Shown here: piece by piece, positions 11,237 through 21,649 of the stretch
How the letters are laid out: each line of letters starts with the position of its first letter
Numbering within the stretch: position 1 is the first letter of the stretch
Notes under the pieces: model-generated
Told to the model about the DNA's origin: nothing
The model's database searches: none
The model's input: the letters and a program-made list of their open reading frames with translations, nothing else
Translations under genes and position numbers: made by a program
Assembly: GCA_001724265.1 (NCBI GenBank)
Contig: MEDY01000409.1
Location: 1 to 49,823, forward strand
From: Rhizaria sp. SCN 62-66
Lineage: Eukaryota; Rhizaria, unplaced
Direction: 5' to 3'
DNA length: 49,823 bases

Positions 11237-11579
11237 TGTTTCAACACTATATAACTGATATAAGACCTAAGCTAAATAATATGGAATGGAAATGCGTATT
11301 TCTTGCGTGTTAGTGCGATTATTATCTGAAAAAATGTTCGAGTTATGCTGGGATCGATGAATGTTCAAGTCTTGGAGCTTCGACTGATTTGGCGGGCAGA
11401 CATAGGCAAGCAGATTTCCAGATGACTGATTGCGTTGTACAATCCGTTGTCACGAATTTGGTAAATGATTTAAAATAGGTCTGTGCATTTCACATATGAT
11501 TTCTTTAATTTACATTTACAGTCTTTTTTTCAGGCTAGATACAGGATAATTCACATCCCCACCAAACGACGACGATTAG
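11237..11579. promoter_or_regulatory. Divergent promoter region, TERT / KXD1-like
   Basis: An AT-rich gap between the TERT start (minus) and the KXD1-like start (plus), so it must carry the promoters of both. No defined motif was recognised. GC content rises sharply at about 11575, where the plus-strand reading frame begins. Confidence 0.5.
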
Positions 11580-12645
11580 ATGGAGCCTCCCCATACTCCA
11601 GAGAAGGGCGCGCGGCCCTCCCCAGCTGATGCATCTTCTGCTTCTGGCGCTATGAGTGGCGCCAACATGTGCCCATTGACCCCTGATGGTGCGCTGCGCT
11701 CGTCATGTCATGCTGCGCAGATGCTGACCCCGGTGTAGCAGATGCTACGCACGAGGGCGCCGACCGGGCTGGAGCCGTTGCTCGAGGTCCGCGAGAAGAA
11801 CATCGTCTACTCTCGCCGGGTCAATGAGCTTCACTCGGACATGTACGTTGCGGCAATTCCTCTTCTATCTCTTCATCACTCTTATACCTCTCTGCTATCA
11901 ACCTCATCGCGCTTGCTTTCAGTATCTTCTTGTCCCTCTCATCTTCCCTTCTTCATGTTCACCTCGCACACATTGGCATTGCCATTTTTGCCCACGCGCA
12001 CTACCTGCGCCGCGCAGCATGACGAGCATGCACTCCGCGCGCGAGGCGCTATCGTTATTTTCCGCGACCTCTGAGGCGGAGCTCGTGGCCGTGCTGGCCC
12101 GGCTACAAGCGCAGACACCGCGCGTGCAGCGCCTGCAGGCCGCGCTGCAGCGCGTCTTCCAGCGCCTCCGCGCTATGCGCGCGCGCCTGCTCGCTGCGGG
12201 TGTGGACGTGCCGGGCGAGGAGGACCCGCTGCTGGCGCTGGAGCGCGCCGCCACGGAGGAGCTCGAGCGCCGCAAGGAGGCGCGCTGGCAGGAGCGCCTC
12301 GTGCGCCAGAAGGCGGAGCATGAGCGCCGCGCTGCGCTTGACGGCGCCGCCGCGCTTGAAGGCGCTGCTACGCTCGAAGGCGGTGCTGCAATTGACAGTG
12401 CTGACACCGCGAACGCTGGTGATGACGCTGCAACTGCAGGTGGTGACGGTGCTGCACAGGCCGCTGACGCAAAGGGCGGCACAGCAGTCAAGGGCGGTGA
12501 TGCAAAAGGCGAAAAGCTGAGACCGGTCGCTGAGACCGACGAACGCGCTGGGAAGATGGGCGATAAGGGTGATACAGCGGCAGAGTCGAGTGCTGAAGCT
12601 CTTACGAGCACGGGCGACGATGTGGATGGGAAGCCAGAACGCTGA
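11580..12645 (+). CDS. KXD1-like (BORC/BLOC subunit-type) coiled-coil protein, with an in-frame TAG
   Basis: Exons 11580-11842 and 12018-12645, 296 codons, TGA stop. Residues from about 95 to 150 align without gaps to KXD1. REALSLFSATSEAELVAVLARL corresponds to the NEMLLNF...ARLQQMSERF helix, and LQAALQRVFQRLRAMRARLLA corresponds to its [20 protein letters not shown] helix. The namesake K-x-D-L is replaced by QAAL. KXD1 is a small coiled-coil subunit of BORC, which positions lysosomes. The tail is low-complexity: Ala/Glu/Lys-rich, with repeats of the ALEGAATLEGG type. A TAG at 11736-11738 is codon 53. The sequence before it is GC-rich and open from ATG 11580, so I read through it. The alternative start is ATG 11742, two codons later, which keeps the whole conserved part. 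The family call rests on helix similarity only. Confidence 0.6.
11843..12017 (+). other. Intron of the KXD1-like gene
   Basis: Phase-2 intron of 175 bp. The donor is GTACGT after GACAT, a long pyrimidine-rich tract follows, and the acceptor is CGCGCAG. An earlier acceptor, TTTCAG near 11920, is possible but would add a pyrimidine-rich, low-GC segment unlike the flanking exons. Confidence 0.75.
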
Positions 12646-13364
12646 TGCGTGCCTGATGTGCAGACATTGAAAACAACAGCAGCGAGATTATCGATTCGTA
12701 TGGCGTCCAGCACGAAGGTCGAGAGCGGCCTGATCAATTGGTATTCGTGGTGACCGATCAAAGGCTGCGATATTAGATGGAGAGAACCAATACAATTGCA
12801 CAAGATTAAGTCTAGGGGTATCTTTATTAAGTTATAAGCATTGTATTATACAGTGCAGTACAATAAATTAACCTCTCCACAACCCTCTTAACTGTTGATA
12901 AGTGACAAGTCAATCACCTGTAGTATTATTACCTGTAGTATTATTATACTTTTTTGATCAGAGAACTTCAGATTAAGATAAATTCGCATTGTGGGACGTG
13001 TCATTATGCGAGTAGAAATATCCGAAATACCCGCTTGTTTTGCAGTAGTACGTTGAAATAGCTTGGATGTGCAGCAGACGTACTGTATTTCAATCAGAAT
13101 ATGATGTTTCAAGAAGAAAAAAAGAATATCATTTAATGAGTTCTGTATTGAGTTTTAGATAACGCGAACACTCTCGCGCCTCCGCCAAAGTCATTCGTGT
13201 ATACTCCGGCACGGCCTGACGCGGCCCGGCGACATTAAAAACCAAGAATTTGGAACCGATCACGTGTTATGCTGCCATATTGCTGGGAAATTAAAGCGCA
13301 ACACCGTCCAGTTCACGTGTGCATACACGGCGCACAGCATGCGTTCTCTTTTACTGCCGAGTGT
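12646..13364. other. Convergent intergenic gap
   Basis: This is the 3' flank of two converging genes. It is AT-rich from about 12800. A short direct repeat of the unit CCTGTAGTATTATTA occurs at about 12917-12946. I see no gene. Confidence 0.55.
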
Positions 13365-14414
13365 TCAGTCCTCCGCGCCCTCGCCGTTCTCATCAGCGCC
13401 GCCACCGTCATCATCCCCGTTAGAGTAGTTATCCCCCTTTGTTTCCGCATCAGCCGCGGCCCCTGTCTCGGCCGCATTTCCCGCGGGCGCCGCCGCAGGT
13501 GGAGCCCCACCGTCTCCGCCCTCGTCCTCGCCGTCATTGGCACCAGCGCCCGCAGCACCGGCGTGACCAGGGTCAGCGTCAGCGTCGGCGGCGGCATTGT
13601 CGTTAGCAGATGCACCGCCGTTGCTGGCGGCGGCAGTGCTTGCGCTGACAGAGGCGGAAGCTGTGCTAGAAGCGGTGGCACGCTTTTGTTCAAGCTGCTC
13701 GCGGCGCTGCTGCTGCTGATGGCTCTGTTGTTTCTTGTCCGCGCGCGGCGGCGGCGCCCAGACAGTCGCAGGCACTTTCTCACGCTTGTGGTGCGCGTTA
13801 GGCACGGCTAGTGCGGCCCAGCGTACCGCCTCGGCCGCAGACGGCGGGTCCGCGTCGCGCGCAGTGAACCGCTGGCCGGGCACGGGGCCGTTGCCATAGA
13901 CGGGCTTCTCGGCGGCCGTCACGCGCTCGCGGCGGCGGTGCGGCGGCGGCGCGGCGAGGCGTTCGATGCGAGCCAGAGCTTCCCCAGTCAGCGGCGGCGG
14001 AGGCGCGGGCGCGGGCGCGGGGTCGGCGTCGCGGCGCGCGAAGTGGCTGCGCGGCGCGGGTGGCGCGTGGCGCGGCTCGGCAAGCTTGGTCAGGCGCGCC
14101 AGGTTCGCGGGCGGCGCGCTGGGCACGTGCGCGCGCTCGCGTGTGTAACGCGCCCACGTGCACGCTACCTGGGGGTTCGGGTGTACGTACGAGAAGCGGT
14201 CCAGCGCCTTCGGGTCACCAGTGCCCACCAGCGCCAGGCGTCGGCGGCGCTCCTCCGCCGCGTCATGCGGCTGCTGCTGAGAACCCGCGTCGCCGTCGCC
14301 GTTGTCGGGGTGCGTCTGGGCATAGTTCGCGTGGGCGTTGTTGTCGCGCTGCTGGTTGAGGCCGGAGTCGTGAGGCGTGTCGTTGTCATGATCGGCAGTC
14401 TCGTCGTAGTCCAT
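13365..14414 (-). CDS. THEG-like repeat protein, candidate axonemal protein
   Basis: A single exon of 349 residues, ATG 14414 to TGA. The middle contains three spaced copies of a short motif with an R-x-x-x-LA-x-P core: ARLTKLAEPRHAPPAP (about 106-121), ARIERLAAPPPHRRRE (148-163) and VRWAALAVPNAHHKREKV (197-214). The first two are each followed by an F-x-(A/R)-RDADP element. This resembles the THEG repeat of testis and flagellar microtubule-associated proteins. The N-terminus is Asp/Asn/Gln-rich. The last 130 residues are low-complexity Ala/Ser/Gly/Asp and probably disordered. If the repeat call holds, a cilium or flagellum is implied. The repeats are short and this could be an unrelated Ala/Pro-rich protein. 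Confidence 0.5.
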   Translation of the reverse strand: MDYDETADHDNDTPHDSGLNQQRDNNAHANYAQTHPDNGDGDAGSQQQPHDAAEERRRRLALVGTGDPKALDRFSYVHPNPQVACTWARYTRERAHVPSAPPANLARLTKLAEPRHAPPAPRSHFARRDADPAPAPAPPPPLTGEALARIERLAAPPPHRRRERVTAAEKPVYGNGPVPGQRFTARDADPPSAAEAVRWAALAVPNAHHKREKVPATVWAPPPRADKKQQSHQQQQRREQLEQKRATASSTASASVSASTAAASNGGASANDNAAADADADPGHAGAAGAGANDGEDEGGDGGAPPAAAPAGNAAETGAAADAETKGDNYSNGDDDGGGADENGEGAED

Positions 14415-14888
14415 GTGGCAAGTGCAATAGACGCGCGCGCAGTTTTTGTTAATGTGCAGACAAGAAAGTGAGAAGGAAACGCGTATGGCGGCCGCAGAGG
14501 AGTGGGTCGTTACTTGTTCAAGTAAGGCGTTCTGACAAAAGATTTCACAAGCCCACAGAAATCAAATGAAGAGTATGAATAATACAATTAACAGATAATA
14601 TGTACACCGCAGTCTAAATTGCGAACATGTTTCTTACAGTCGAAATGACGATGAAAAGTGCTCAATAGCTCTTGGTTTCATTCTCGACCACATATCCACC
14701 ATGCGCTGTGTCCTGCTTCGCTCAGACTTCAAAGCTTTCGAGCTGCGTTGCGGAAAACATTTATCACGCCTTGTTCACTCTGTGTAACTGACTGATAGCA
14801 CGAAATCCCAACTTTATTCTTGATATATTAGTTGTTGCTTTTATTAACTCACTCACAACAACGTCTTATTTAATCTCTGTATTTGCAG
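14415..14888. promoter_or_regulatory. Divergent promoter region with a 3' splice-like site
   Basis: An AT-rich region between a minus-strand and a plus-strand gene. Its right end, TTTGCAG, abuts the ATG at 14889 directly. It looks like a splice acceptor, so a 5'-UTR intron or a trans-splicing acceptor may be present. No clear donor was found. Confidence 0.45.
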
Positions 14889-15613
14889 ATGGCCGACCAC
14901 TTCGCCAAGTTTGCCGCAATCTCTGCTCCGAGCAGGGGAAAGCGCGCCAACGACGGCAAGACCGACGACGACGGCATTTTCGACAAGAACTCGAAGCGTG
15001 CACGCAAGATTCAGGAGAAGCGCCTTGCACGCGCGGCTGCGGCTGAGGAGGAGGCGCGCAAGTACGAGAACGAGGAGGAGGACGAGGACGAAGAGGAGGA
15101 GGACGAGGTGCCGCTGCCCGAGGTGGACCCCGAGGAGCACTCGAACCCTCTGCTCGAGGTGCACCGCCTCTGGACCGAGTCCGCGCCTAAGGACATGGCG
15201 CGCGTGTTTGACCCGCGTCTGTCAACGGCGCGCCGCATCGAACTGCTGGGACTGCTGCCGACGCTGGCGCAGCGCAAGTACGCCTGGGCCATTCCCGACG
15301 CGCGCGCACTGGGACTGCTTTACACGCACGGCCCCATTGTTGAGGTTGCCGCGGGCAAGGGTTACTGGGGCTACGCGCTGCAGCGCTTCGCCGTCGAGGC
15401 CAAGCAGGCAGGCATCGGACACTGGAAGCCCGACGACCTGTACAAGGGTTTCGACGCCGCGCCCTACATCGTAGAGGGCGAGAACCTCGCTGAGCGCAAC
15501 AAGCGCGCCTTCGAGCACGAGCTGCGCCGCCTGGGGCTTGACCCTGAGGTTGAGGCGCGCCGCCTTGCCGCCATGGCCGACGGCAACGGCTCCGATGACG
15601 GCGAGGAAGGCGA

Positions 15614-15644
<31 letters not shown>

Positions 15645-17231
15645 ACCGCGTCCCAGACCGGCCCGCAGCACCCCAGTCAGCTCAAGGAGGGCGAGGTATT
15701 TGACTACCGCAAGTGGCGCAACAAGAAGCGCGGCGGGCGCAAGCGTCGCCAGCGCGAGCAGCGCGAGCAAGCGCGGCAGCGCGCGCTGGCCAAGGCGAGC
15801 GCGGCGGCGTCGTTCCAGGAGGACCGCGAGTGCCCGCCGTGGCTGCGCGTGAACCGCGCTGGTCCCGACGTTGCGGCCGAGTTCCCCGAGCACACGCTTT
15901 TTTTGTGCTACCCCGACGAGGGCGAGGCCGGCTACGTCCCCGCGGGCGGCGAGGAGGGCGAGGAAGACGACGAGGACGGCGCTTCTGGCGCTGGTGATGA
16001 CGACTCAAGCGCGGCGGCGGCAGCGGGCTACCGCGGCAAGTCCGTCGGGCTGCGCGCGCTGCTGGCGTACCGTGGCAACACTGTCATCGTTGTCGGCGAG
16101 TCGTTCGCGCAGACTGCGCAGGGCGGGAACCCGTGGGGCCGGTCTGCGATGAGCGAGTTCCAGCAAGAGCTCGCGTCGCAGTTCCACTGTGTGGTCCAGG
16201 TGCCGCTGCCCACGTGGCCCGGCACCGTCGACACGCTGTCGGTGTGGCGCCGCACGACGCTGTGCAGCGTCGTCGACTCGGTCGAGGCCGAGGAGGCGAT
16301 GCGCGTGGCAGCAGAGGAGCGCCGTCGCCGCGCCGCCAAGAAGCGCCGCGCACGCGCCGCCAAGAAGGCTGCCAAGGCGCTTGCACGCGACAACAGCGAC
16401 GACGAGGATGGCGCAGGCGCGGGCACCAAGGGCAAGCGCAAGGGCGGCAAGGGCGACGACAGCGACGACAGCGACAGCGACGAGGAGGATGACGAGGACG
16501 ACGAGGACGAGAGCGACGAAGACGACACGATGAAGTTCAATTTCATCCCTGCCCCCGAACAGATTCCGCTGCTGCGCGCGGCGCCCGTTGCGGCGCACTG
16601 GGCCGACGTGCCGCTCGGCGCCAGCGGGCTTGAGGCCGTGCGCGCTGCCCTGCGCAACCCGATCGCGTATTCGTCCGGCGCCACGGTCGGCGGCCGCAAT
16701 GCTGGCAAGGCGCGCGAGCCCAAGGCGGCGGGCAAGGACGGCAAGGACAGAGCGGCGGGTAAGACGGCGGCGGCGGGCGGCGACGACGACGGCGATCTGT
16801 CTGAAAACGACGACTTCGGGCTGGGCGTGGGCGATGCCGTGGCCGTGGCTGCCGCTAAGACGGGGCTCAAGACGGGCGTGCCCGTGGTGAGTCAGAAGAC
16901 GGCCAAGACGCGCGTCGTCATGAAGGCCAAGTCGGAAGAGGACGCAGAGGCCGAGTTCGCGCGCGCTGCCGCTGCGGCCGCCGCCAAGAAGGCTGATGCC
17001 GCCGACAAGAGCAAGGACAAGAAGAAGGACAAGAAGAAGGCCGATGGGGCTGAGACTGTGGAGCCTGTGGTGCGCCTGGCGGCCGTGCCCACTGTGGTCA
17101 GCGGCGATAAAGATGGCAAGAAGAAGAAGGAGACGCTTAAGGACCTCGGCGCTGAGTCGCTGCGCCTTATTATGGACGATGACGCGCCCAAGAAGTCCAA
17201 GAAGGAGAAGAAGGCTAAGAAGGACGAGTAA
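14889..17231 (+). CDS. Uncharacterised protein with SAM-methyltransferase-like core and charged tails
   Basis: 780 residues, ATG 14889 to TAA. The N-terminus is basic then acidic (RKIQEKRLARAA, then an E/D-rich run). The core at about residues 80-200 has RKYAWAIPDARALG followed by GPIVEVAAGKGYWGYAL, which looks like motif I of a Rossmann-type methyltransferase. After an acidic and basic insert come PEHTLFLCYPDE, LLAYRGNTVIVVGES and, near 440, a TLSVWRR ending. This order (WAIP, VE-GxGxG, LFLCYP, YxG-VxxVGE, WRR) matches an uncharacterised family found in scattered protists and bacteria. No reaction is known to me. From about 470 the protein is Lys/Ala- and Asp/Glu-rich, with KKxRK clusters resembling nuclear or nucleolar signals. 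A nuclear location is inference. Confidence 0.7.
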
Positions 17232-17766
17232 GTGCAGCTACTAACAATGTCAACGCAGTACATATCGTGTATGCAATCCGTTTCGAACAAACATCAACTT
17301 GATCACAAATATCGTATGTCGTTTCATAAGTGCAATTAGTATTAATACATAGAATCTTGTTTTAACCTCATTAACATCCTTTGAAAGTTTGTATCGCCTT
17401 AGGTTACGTCACAATCAAATGATTTTGGTGCGTCTAATATATATCGACAGTTTAAAGTGTAGGTGTTCAATGATTAAATATGTATCAGGCTAAATTACCC
17501 TTCCTTTTGCTTTTTTGTAATTATTCTGCTTTGTTTTTGTTTGTTTGGTTGTTGTGATGTGTTAGGTCGTCTAGCGAAAAACAACAGACTTCAAAAGGAA
17601 GCGTGATTTACACCAAAAACAAATACAGAAAAAAAATTTATAATAATGTGTTCTCGATAACAAATAATTATCATCGATCTCGACAACACTGTGATGTGCA
17701 TAGGTATCCTCTTCTTCTTTGATCGCGCGCGAAAGCTCAACGACTCATATTGCTGTTGCTGCCTCT
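17232..17766. other. Convergent intergenic gap
   Basis: An AT-rich 3' flank shared by two converging genes, with A- and T-runs near 17540-17640. No gene, repeat array or RNA recognised. Confidence 0.6.
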
Positions 17767-20700
17767 TCATGAGCGCTCGGCAAAGTCGTCCTCGGCAATC
17801 TCCTCGAGCTCGGACATCATGTTGAGCTCCTCCTCTCCTAGCAAGGCGAGCTGCTGCTCAGCATGCTCAGCGTCGATGGCCTCGACCTTCGTGTCACCAC
17901 GGAGCGTGGCGCGCATGGACGCGATGCGTGCGGCCGAGGCGGCGGCACTGACCATCTGCGTCTCGGGCAGCACGGTCGAGGCCATGCCGTCGAGCAGGTC
18001 GCCCGAGGAGCGCAGGAGCTGGCGCTCGGTGAGGCCGAGGGAAGTAAGCGTGTCCTTGCGGCGGTAGATGTTGGCGCGCGACATCGTGGGGGGCTCGATG
18101 GTGACCACGGACGCGTCCTCGGCGTCGTCGCCGAAGACACGGTCGATGTTTTCCTCGCCGTTGTAGCCCGTGTCCAGACGGAAGTAGCGGCCGTGGAAGG
18201 GGTCCACAGCGAGGCGGTCAAGCGCGACGTCGAAGCGGTCCAGCAGCGACTGCGTGCTCGCGTCGGCGGGGAAGTACTTGTACTCGTGGTCTAGCGCTTC
18301 GAGCTCGGCCATCTTGCTCGTCACCTCGGACAGCGTGGTGGCATTGAGGACGGCCGACACGCGCTGCGCGAGCGTGCGCGGCAGCTCGACGAGCTCGTGG
18401 TTGACGAGCTTCTCGATGTCGCGCGGCGACGCGGCGGCGATGAACTTCGTCGAGGCGATGATGGTGTCGCTAAGAAGGTCGTCGTCGAGCGGCATCGTCA
18501 TGTCCGACAGCGACGCGCCCGCGGGCACGGGCTCCGTCGCCACGCCGTTGGGCGGCGTCGTCTTGGGCGCGGCGCGGAGGACGTTAATGAGACGGCCCGA
18601 GAAGAGCGTGACGAGGCGCTCAACGCGCTCGTTGATGGCCGACTCGGCGACGCCCTCGTTGACGTGGACTTCGATGTTGTAGCCGTAGTCAGCCAGGACG
18701 TCGCGGTCCGCCTCGGGGCCCATCGGGTCGTGCTTGGACACCGTCTTGAAGCCACGCTGTCCCACGGGGCGGGACTCTTCGTCGGACGACACTTCGGCCA
18801 GCGGACGCGAGTGCGTCTTGTGCGCGCCAGAGATGGTGCTCTGCACCGTGAGCCACTGGCGCAGCGCGTCGTGGTCGTCGGGCGTCATCGACGACAGCAC
18901 GTCGTCCTCGGCCGCCGCAGCGGCGCTGTCAGACGCGGGGTTCGAGAGGCGCTGCGCCTGCAGCACCTGCTCACCCTCACTGACGATGGCACCACGGAGG
19001 ATCTCGAGGTTGGACACGGGGCGAGTGGAGATGTCGACGGCGCGCTCGAAGGCGTCGGTGGCGGCCAGCTTCGTCGCAGTCTCGCGGCCCGCGGCGGACA
19101 TGACGTCGAGGAACTGGGTGAAGGGCGGGTAGAAGCGCATCGACTCGGGCACCTGCTTGGCGTCGAAGATCTTGTCCATGGTGGACGCGAACTCGGCCTT
19201 CTTCTCGAAGTACGGCTGCAGCTGCGTGTACGCGGGGGTCACCAGCAGGTCGCGGTTGCGCACCACATCCTGGATCGCTTCAGAGAAAGCCGTGGCGGCG
19301 TCTTTCTCCAGGTCGCGCATCTCGGCCGCCGTCGGCGCGGGGGGATTCTTGAAGAACGGGTTCATCATAATCTGGAAGTGCGCACCACGGGCGAGAGCGA
19401 GCTCACGGAACGAGCGCTGCATGCGCATCGCCTCCATGAAGGCGCGGACACCGTTCCAGATGTTGTTGGCACCGATACGGCGCACGGTGGCGTCCTCGAA
19501 GCCCACCGCCTCGAGCAGAGTGTAGTACGCAGGCGAGGCGTGGAGGCCGAAACCACGGCCCTGGGGCTTGACGAGCACGCGCGTGCACTTCCACTTGGCC
19601 ATGACGTTCTGGAACGGGGTGCGGTGCTCGTGCATCGGGACGAAGAGCACGTTACGACGGCACTTGTAGATGGCGCGGCGCGTGGCCATAGCAGCGTTGG
19701 GACCCTTGCCACGGCCGAAGGTGATGACACCATTTTTGTTGCCCATGATGACAAGCGAGCAGTGCGACATGACACGGCCCGTGGACACGGTGCAGCGCAC
19801 AATCTGGTCGTACATTGCGTCGGTGAAGCGCATCATGCCAGCGAACTTGGTCCAGAACTCGGCGCGGCGCTGTTGCGCGGTGAGGAAGACGCGCATCTGC
19901 TCAGCGTTCTGGGCGTCGGGAGCGTTGTCCGACGTCGTCTGGGTCACCGCGACGGGGTCGTTGGGGTACAGCGTCTGCGACGCGTCAAACGCCTCGTACT
20001 TCTTCATCTCGCGGTCAAAGGCGTCGCGCAGGCGCGCGACCTTGCTGACCTCCTCGTTCGAGTCGGAAGACTTGAAGAAGCCGTCAACGGCCGTGTCGGT
20101 GGGTTGCTCGAAAGGCATAAACGTCTGCAGACGGGGGTGCACGTTGTTGGCGAAGAAGTAGTGGTCGGCCTTCTCCATGAACTTGCTGAAGCGTTCAAGG
20201 TCGATGTCCTTGAACCTGTTGGTGGTGTGAAGAAGGGAGATGCGAAAAGAGAGCGGTGCCCAGTGTGTGAGGGCGGGCGAAGAAAGAGGGTGGGAGTATA
20301 AAGGAAAAGTAGAAATGGCAAGGTAAGGTGTGAGAGAATAGGGATGGGATTTGGGCACAGTACTGGCAATAAGATGAAATATACGAACAAATAGCTTAAT
20401 GAATTAAACACAAGGGGAACAAAGCAAGGAAGGAGTGAAATGAACGTACCGGGTGGGCAGGGTAGCCTCACCGCTCTCATCACGGAAATACTGGCGATTC
20501 CAGAGGTTGGGGGTCGTGGGGCGCTCGGGGTTGTCAAGAACCTCAAGGTTGATGAAGTCGTTAAAGCCCGTGATCTGCTTGTAGGCGTTGTAGTTCGGGT
20601 CGTCGTCGTAGAGCTGCGCGACAGGGCTGGGACCGGGGGTGCCGGGAGCAGTGAGCGGCTTGGCCTTGTAGTTCTCAGGAACCTTCTGAAGCCACTCGAC

Positions 20701-20925
20701 GTCCAGCGGAGTGCGCATAAAGGCCGCCTGGTTGTTCTGGCGAGCGGAGCCCGCCTCATCCTCACCGGCGATGTCGGTCTCGTTGGCAGCGGCCGCGAAC
20801 GGGCGGACCGGCACAGCGGTCACAGTCGACTGGGTCGCGAGGGCACTCCGCAGGGGCACCAGAGCCGCATGACGTGCCACCCCGGCCAAAGCCTTCTGGC
20901 GAACACGTTGGCTAACCGAAAACAT
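17767..20925 (-). CDS. Mitochondrial small-subunit ribosomal protein uS5m with long extensions
   Basis: Part of the mitoribosome small subunit. Exons 20925-20450 and 20215-17767, 974 residues, TGA stop. The uS5 core lies at about residues 291-422. MYDQIVRCTVSTGRVMSHCSLV and GNKNGVITFGRGKG form the dsRBD-like half. The second half has NAAMATRRAIYKC, LVKPQGRGFGLHAS and a C-terminal helix with IGANNIWNGVRAFMEAM. The start at ATG 20925 gives MFSVSQRVRQKALAGVARHA, a basic amphipathic presequence, fitting mitochondrial import. A GTG-initiated extension is open a further nine codons but is not needed. The N-terminal extension (about 290 residues) and the C-terminal extension (about 550) have no recognised domain. 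Bacterial uS5 is about 165 residues, so most of this protein is lineage-specific. Confidence 0.88.
20216..20449 (-). other. Intron of uS5m
   Basis: Phase-2 intron of 234 bp. The donor is GTACGT at 20449 and the acceptor CCAACAG ends at 20216. Joining gives LPTR then FKDIDLERF and restores one frame. The intron is pyrimidine-rich on the coding strand and contains stops. Confidence 0.88.
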
Positions 20926-21649
20926 GCCAAGCGTTTTTGTGTTGCGATTCACAAGCCTTCACAACGACGAATAATAATCTCCCAACCGCGCTCCCGGCCC
21001 CGCCCACCGACCCAGCCCCAGCCCAGCCGCTGCACAAAAACGACCGTGGGCAGTGTCCCGCTCTGCCTAAGGGCCTCTCCCCCTTACACTTGGGGCGATG
21101 CATATTGAGACACCTCTCGGGTTACTGACTTACTCCTTTAAAAGATATTCTCTTATTTTTAATCTATAGTAGGGCTTTTGTATACTAATCAAGAATTTAT
21201 TATCTCTTTTAATCGTTTTATGGTCTTATATCGACAGAATCCTGGAGAGATAGAGAGCCGTTGGGGGAAGATGTTACTATATTTTCTGCAATATCAAGCC
21301 CAATATAACTGTCAATCGAGATTATTACATGGTATCGTATACGTGTCTAGTTATGATATCGTGTGGTCAAAGTAGATCTTTATTTAATGCTTGCTATTGC
21401 TGACAAATTTACTGAGATAAGCAATCTTTGTTATGTTATGAACTAGTGGTCGCAACCCTACTTGCAGCGTTTAGCCATACAAGAAGATGCTGGATCAAAA
21501 TCTAAACAACGGTACCTGAGTCATAAATGAATGAGGGTTTTATTAAGTATCAGTGATGTTCTATACAGTCAAACAGTCTGCCGTGGCAGCCCCAAAGAGG
21601 CGCTCTGACCAGCGTCATGTTACGATTTTGCACAGCTAGCATGCGGCAT
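20926..21649. promoter_or_regulatory. Upstream region of uS5m and 3' flank of mevalonate kinase
   Basis: The first 180 bp next to uS5m are GC-rich, with a GGGCGGGG box on the minus strand (about 20997-21004). They probably include the promoter and leader. From 21115 on it is AT-rich, with no recognised coding frame. Confidence 0.45.

Noticed and set aside
12900-12960. Short direct repeat of CCTGTAGTATTATTA
   Set aside because: Only two copies, with no array, spacers or element structure. Noted within the gap entry only.
18397-20301. A 634-codon open frame antisense to uS5m
   Set aside because: It is a by-product of GC-rich third positions in uS5m. Its translation is Arg/Val/His-rich with no domain, and the sense strand is clearly a ribosomal protein.
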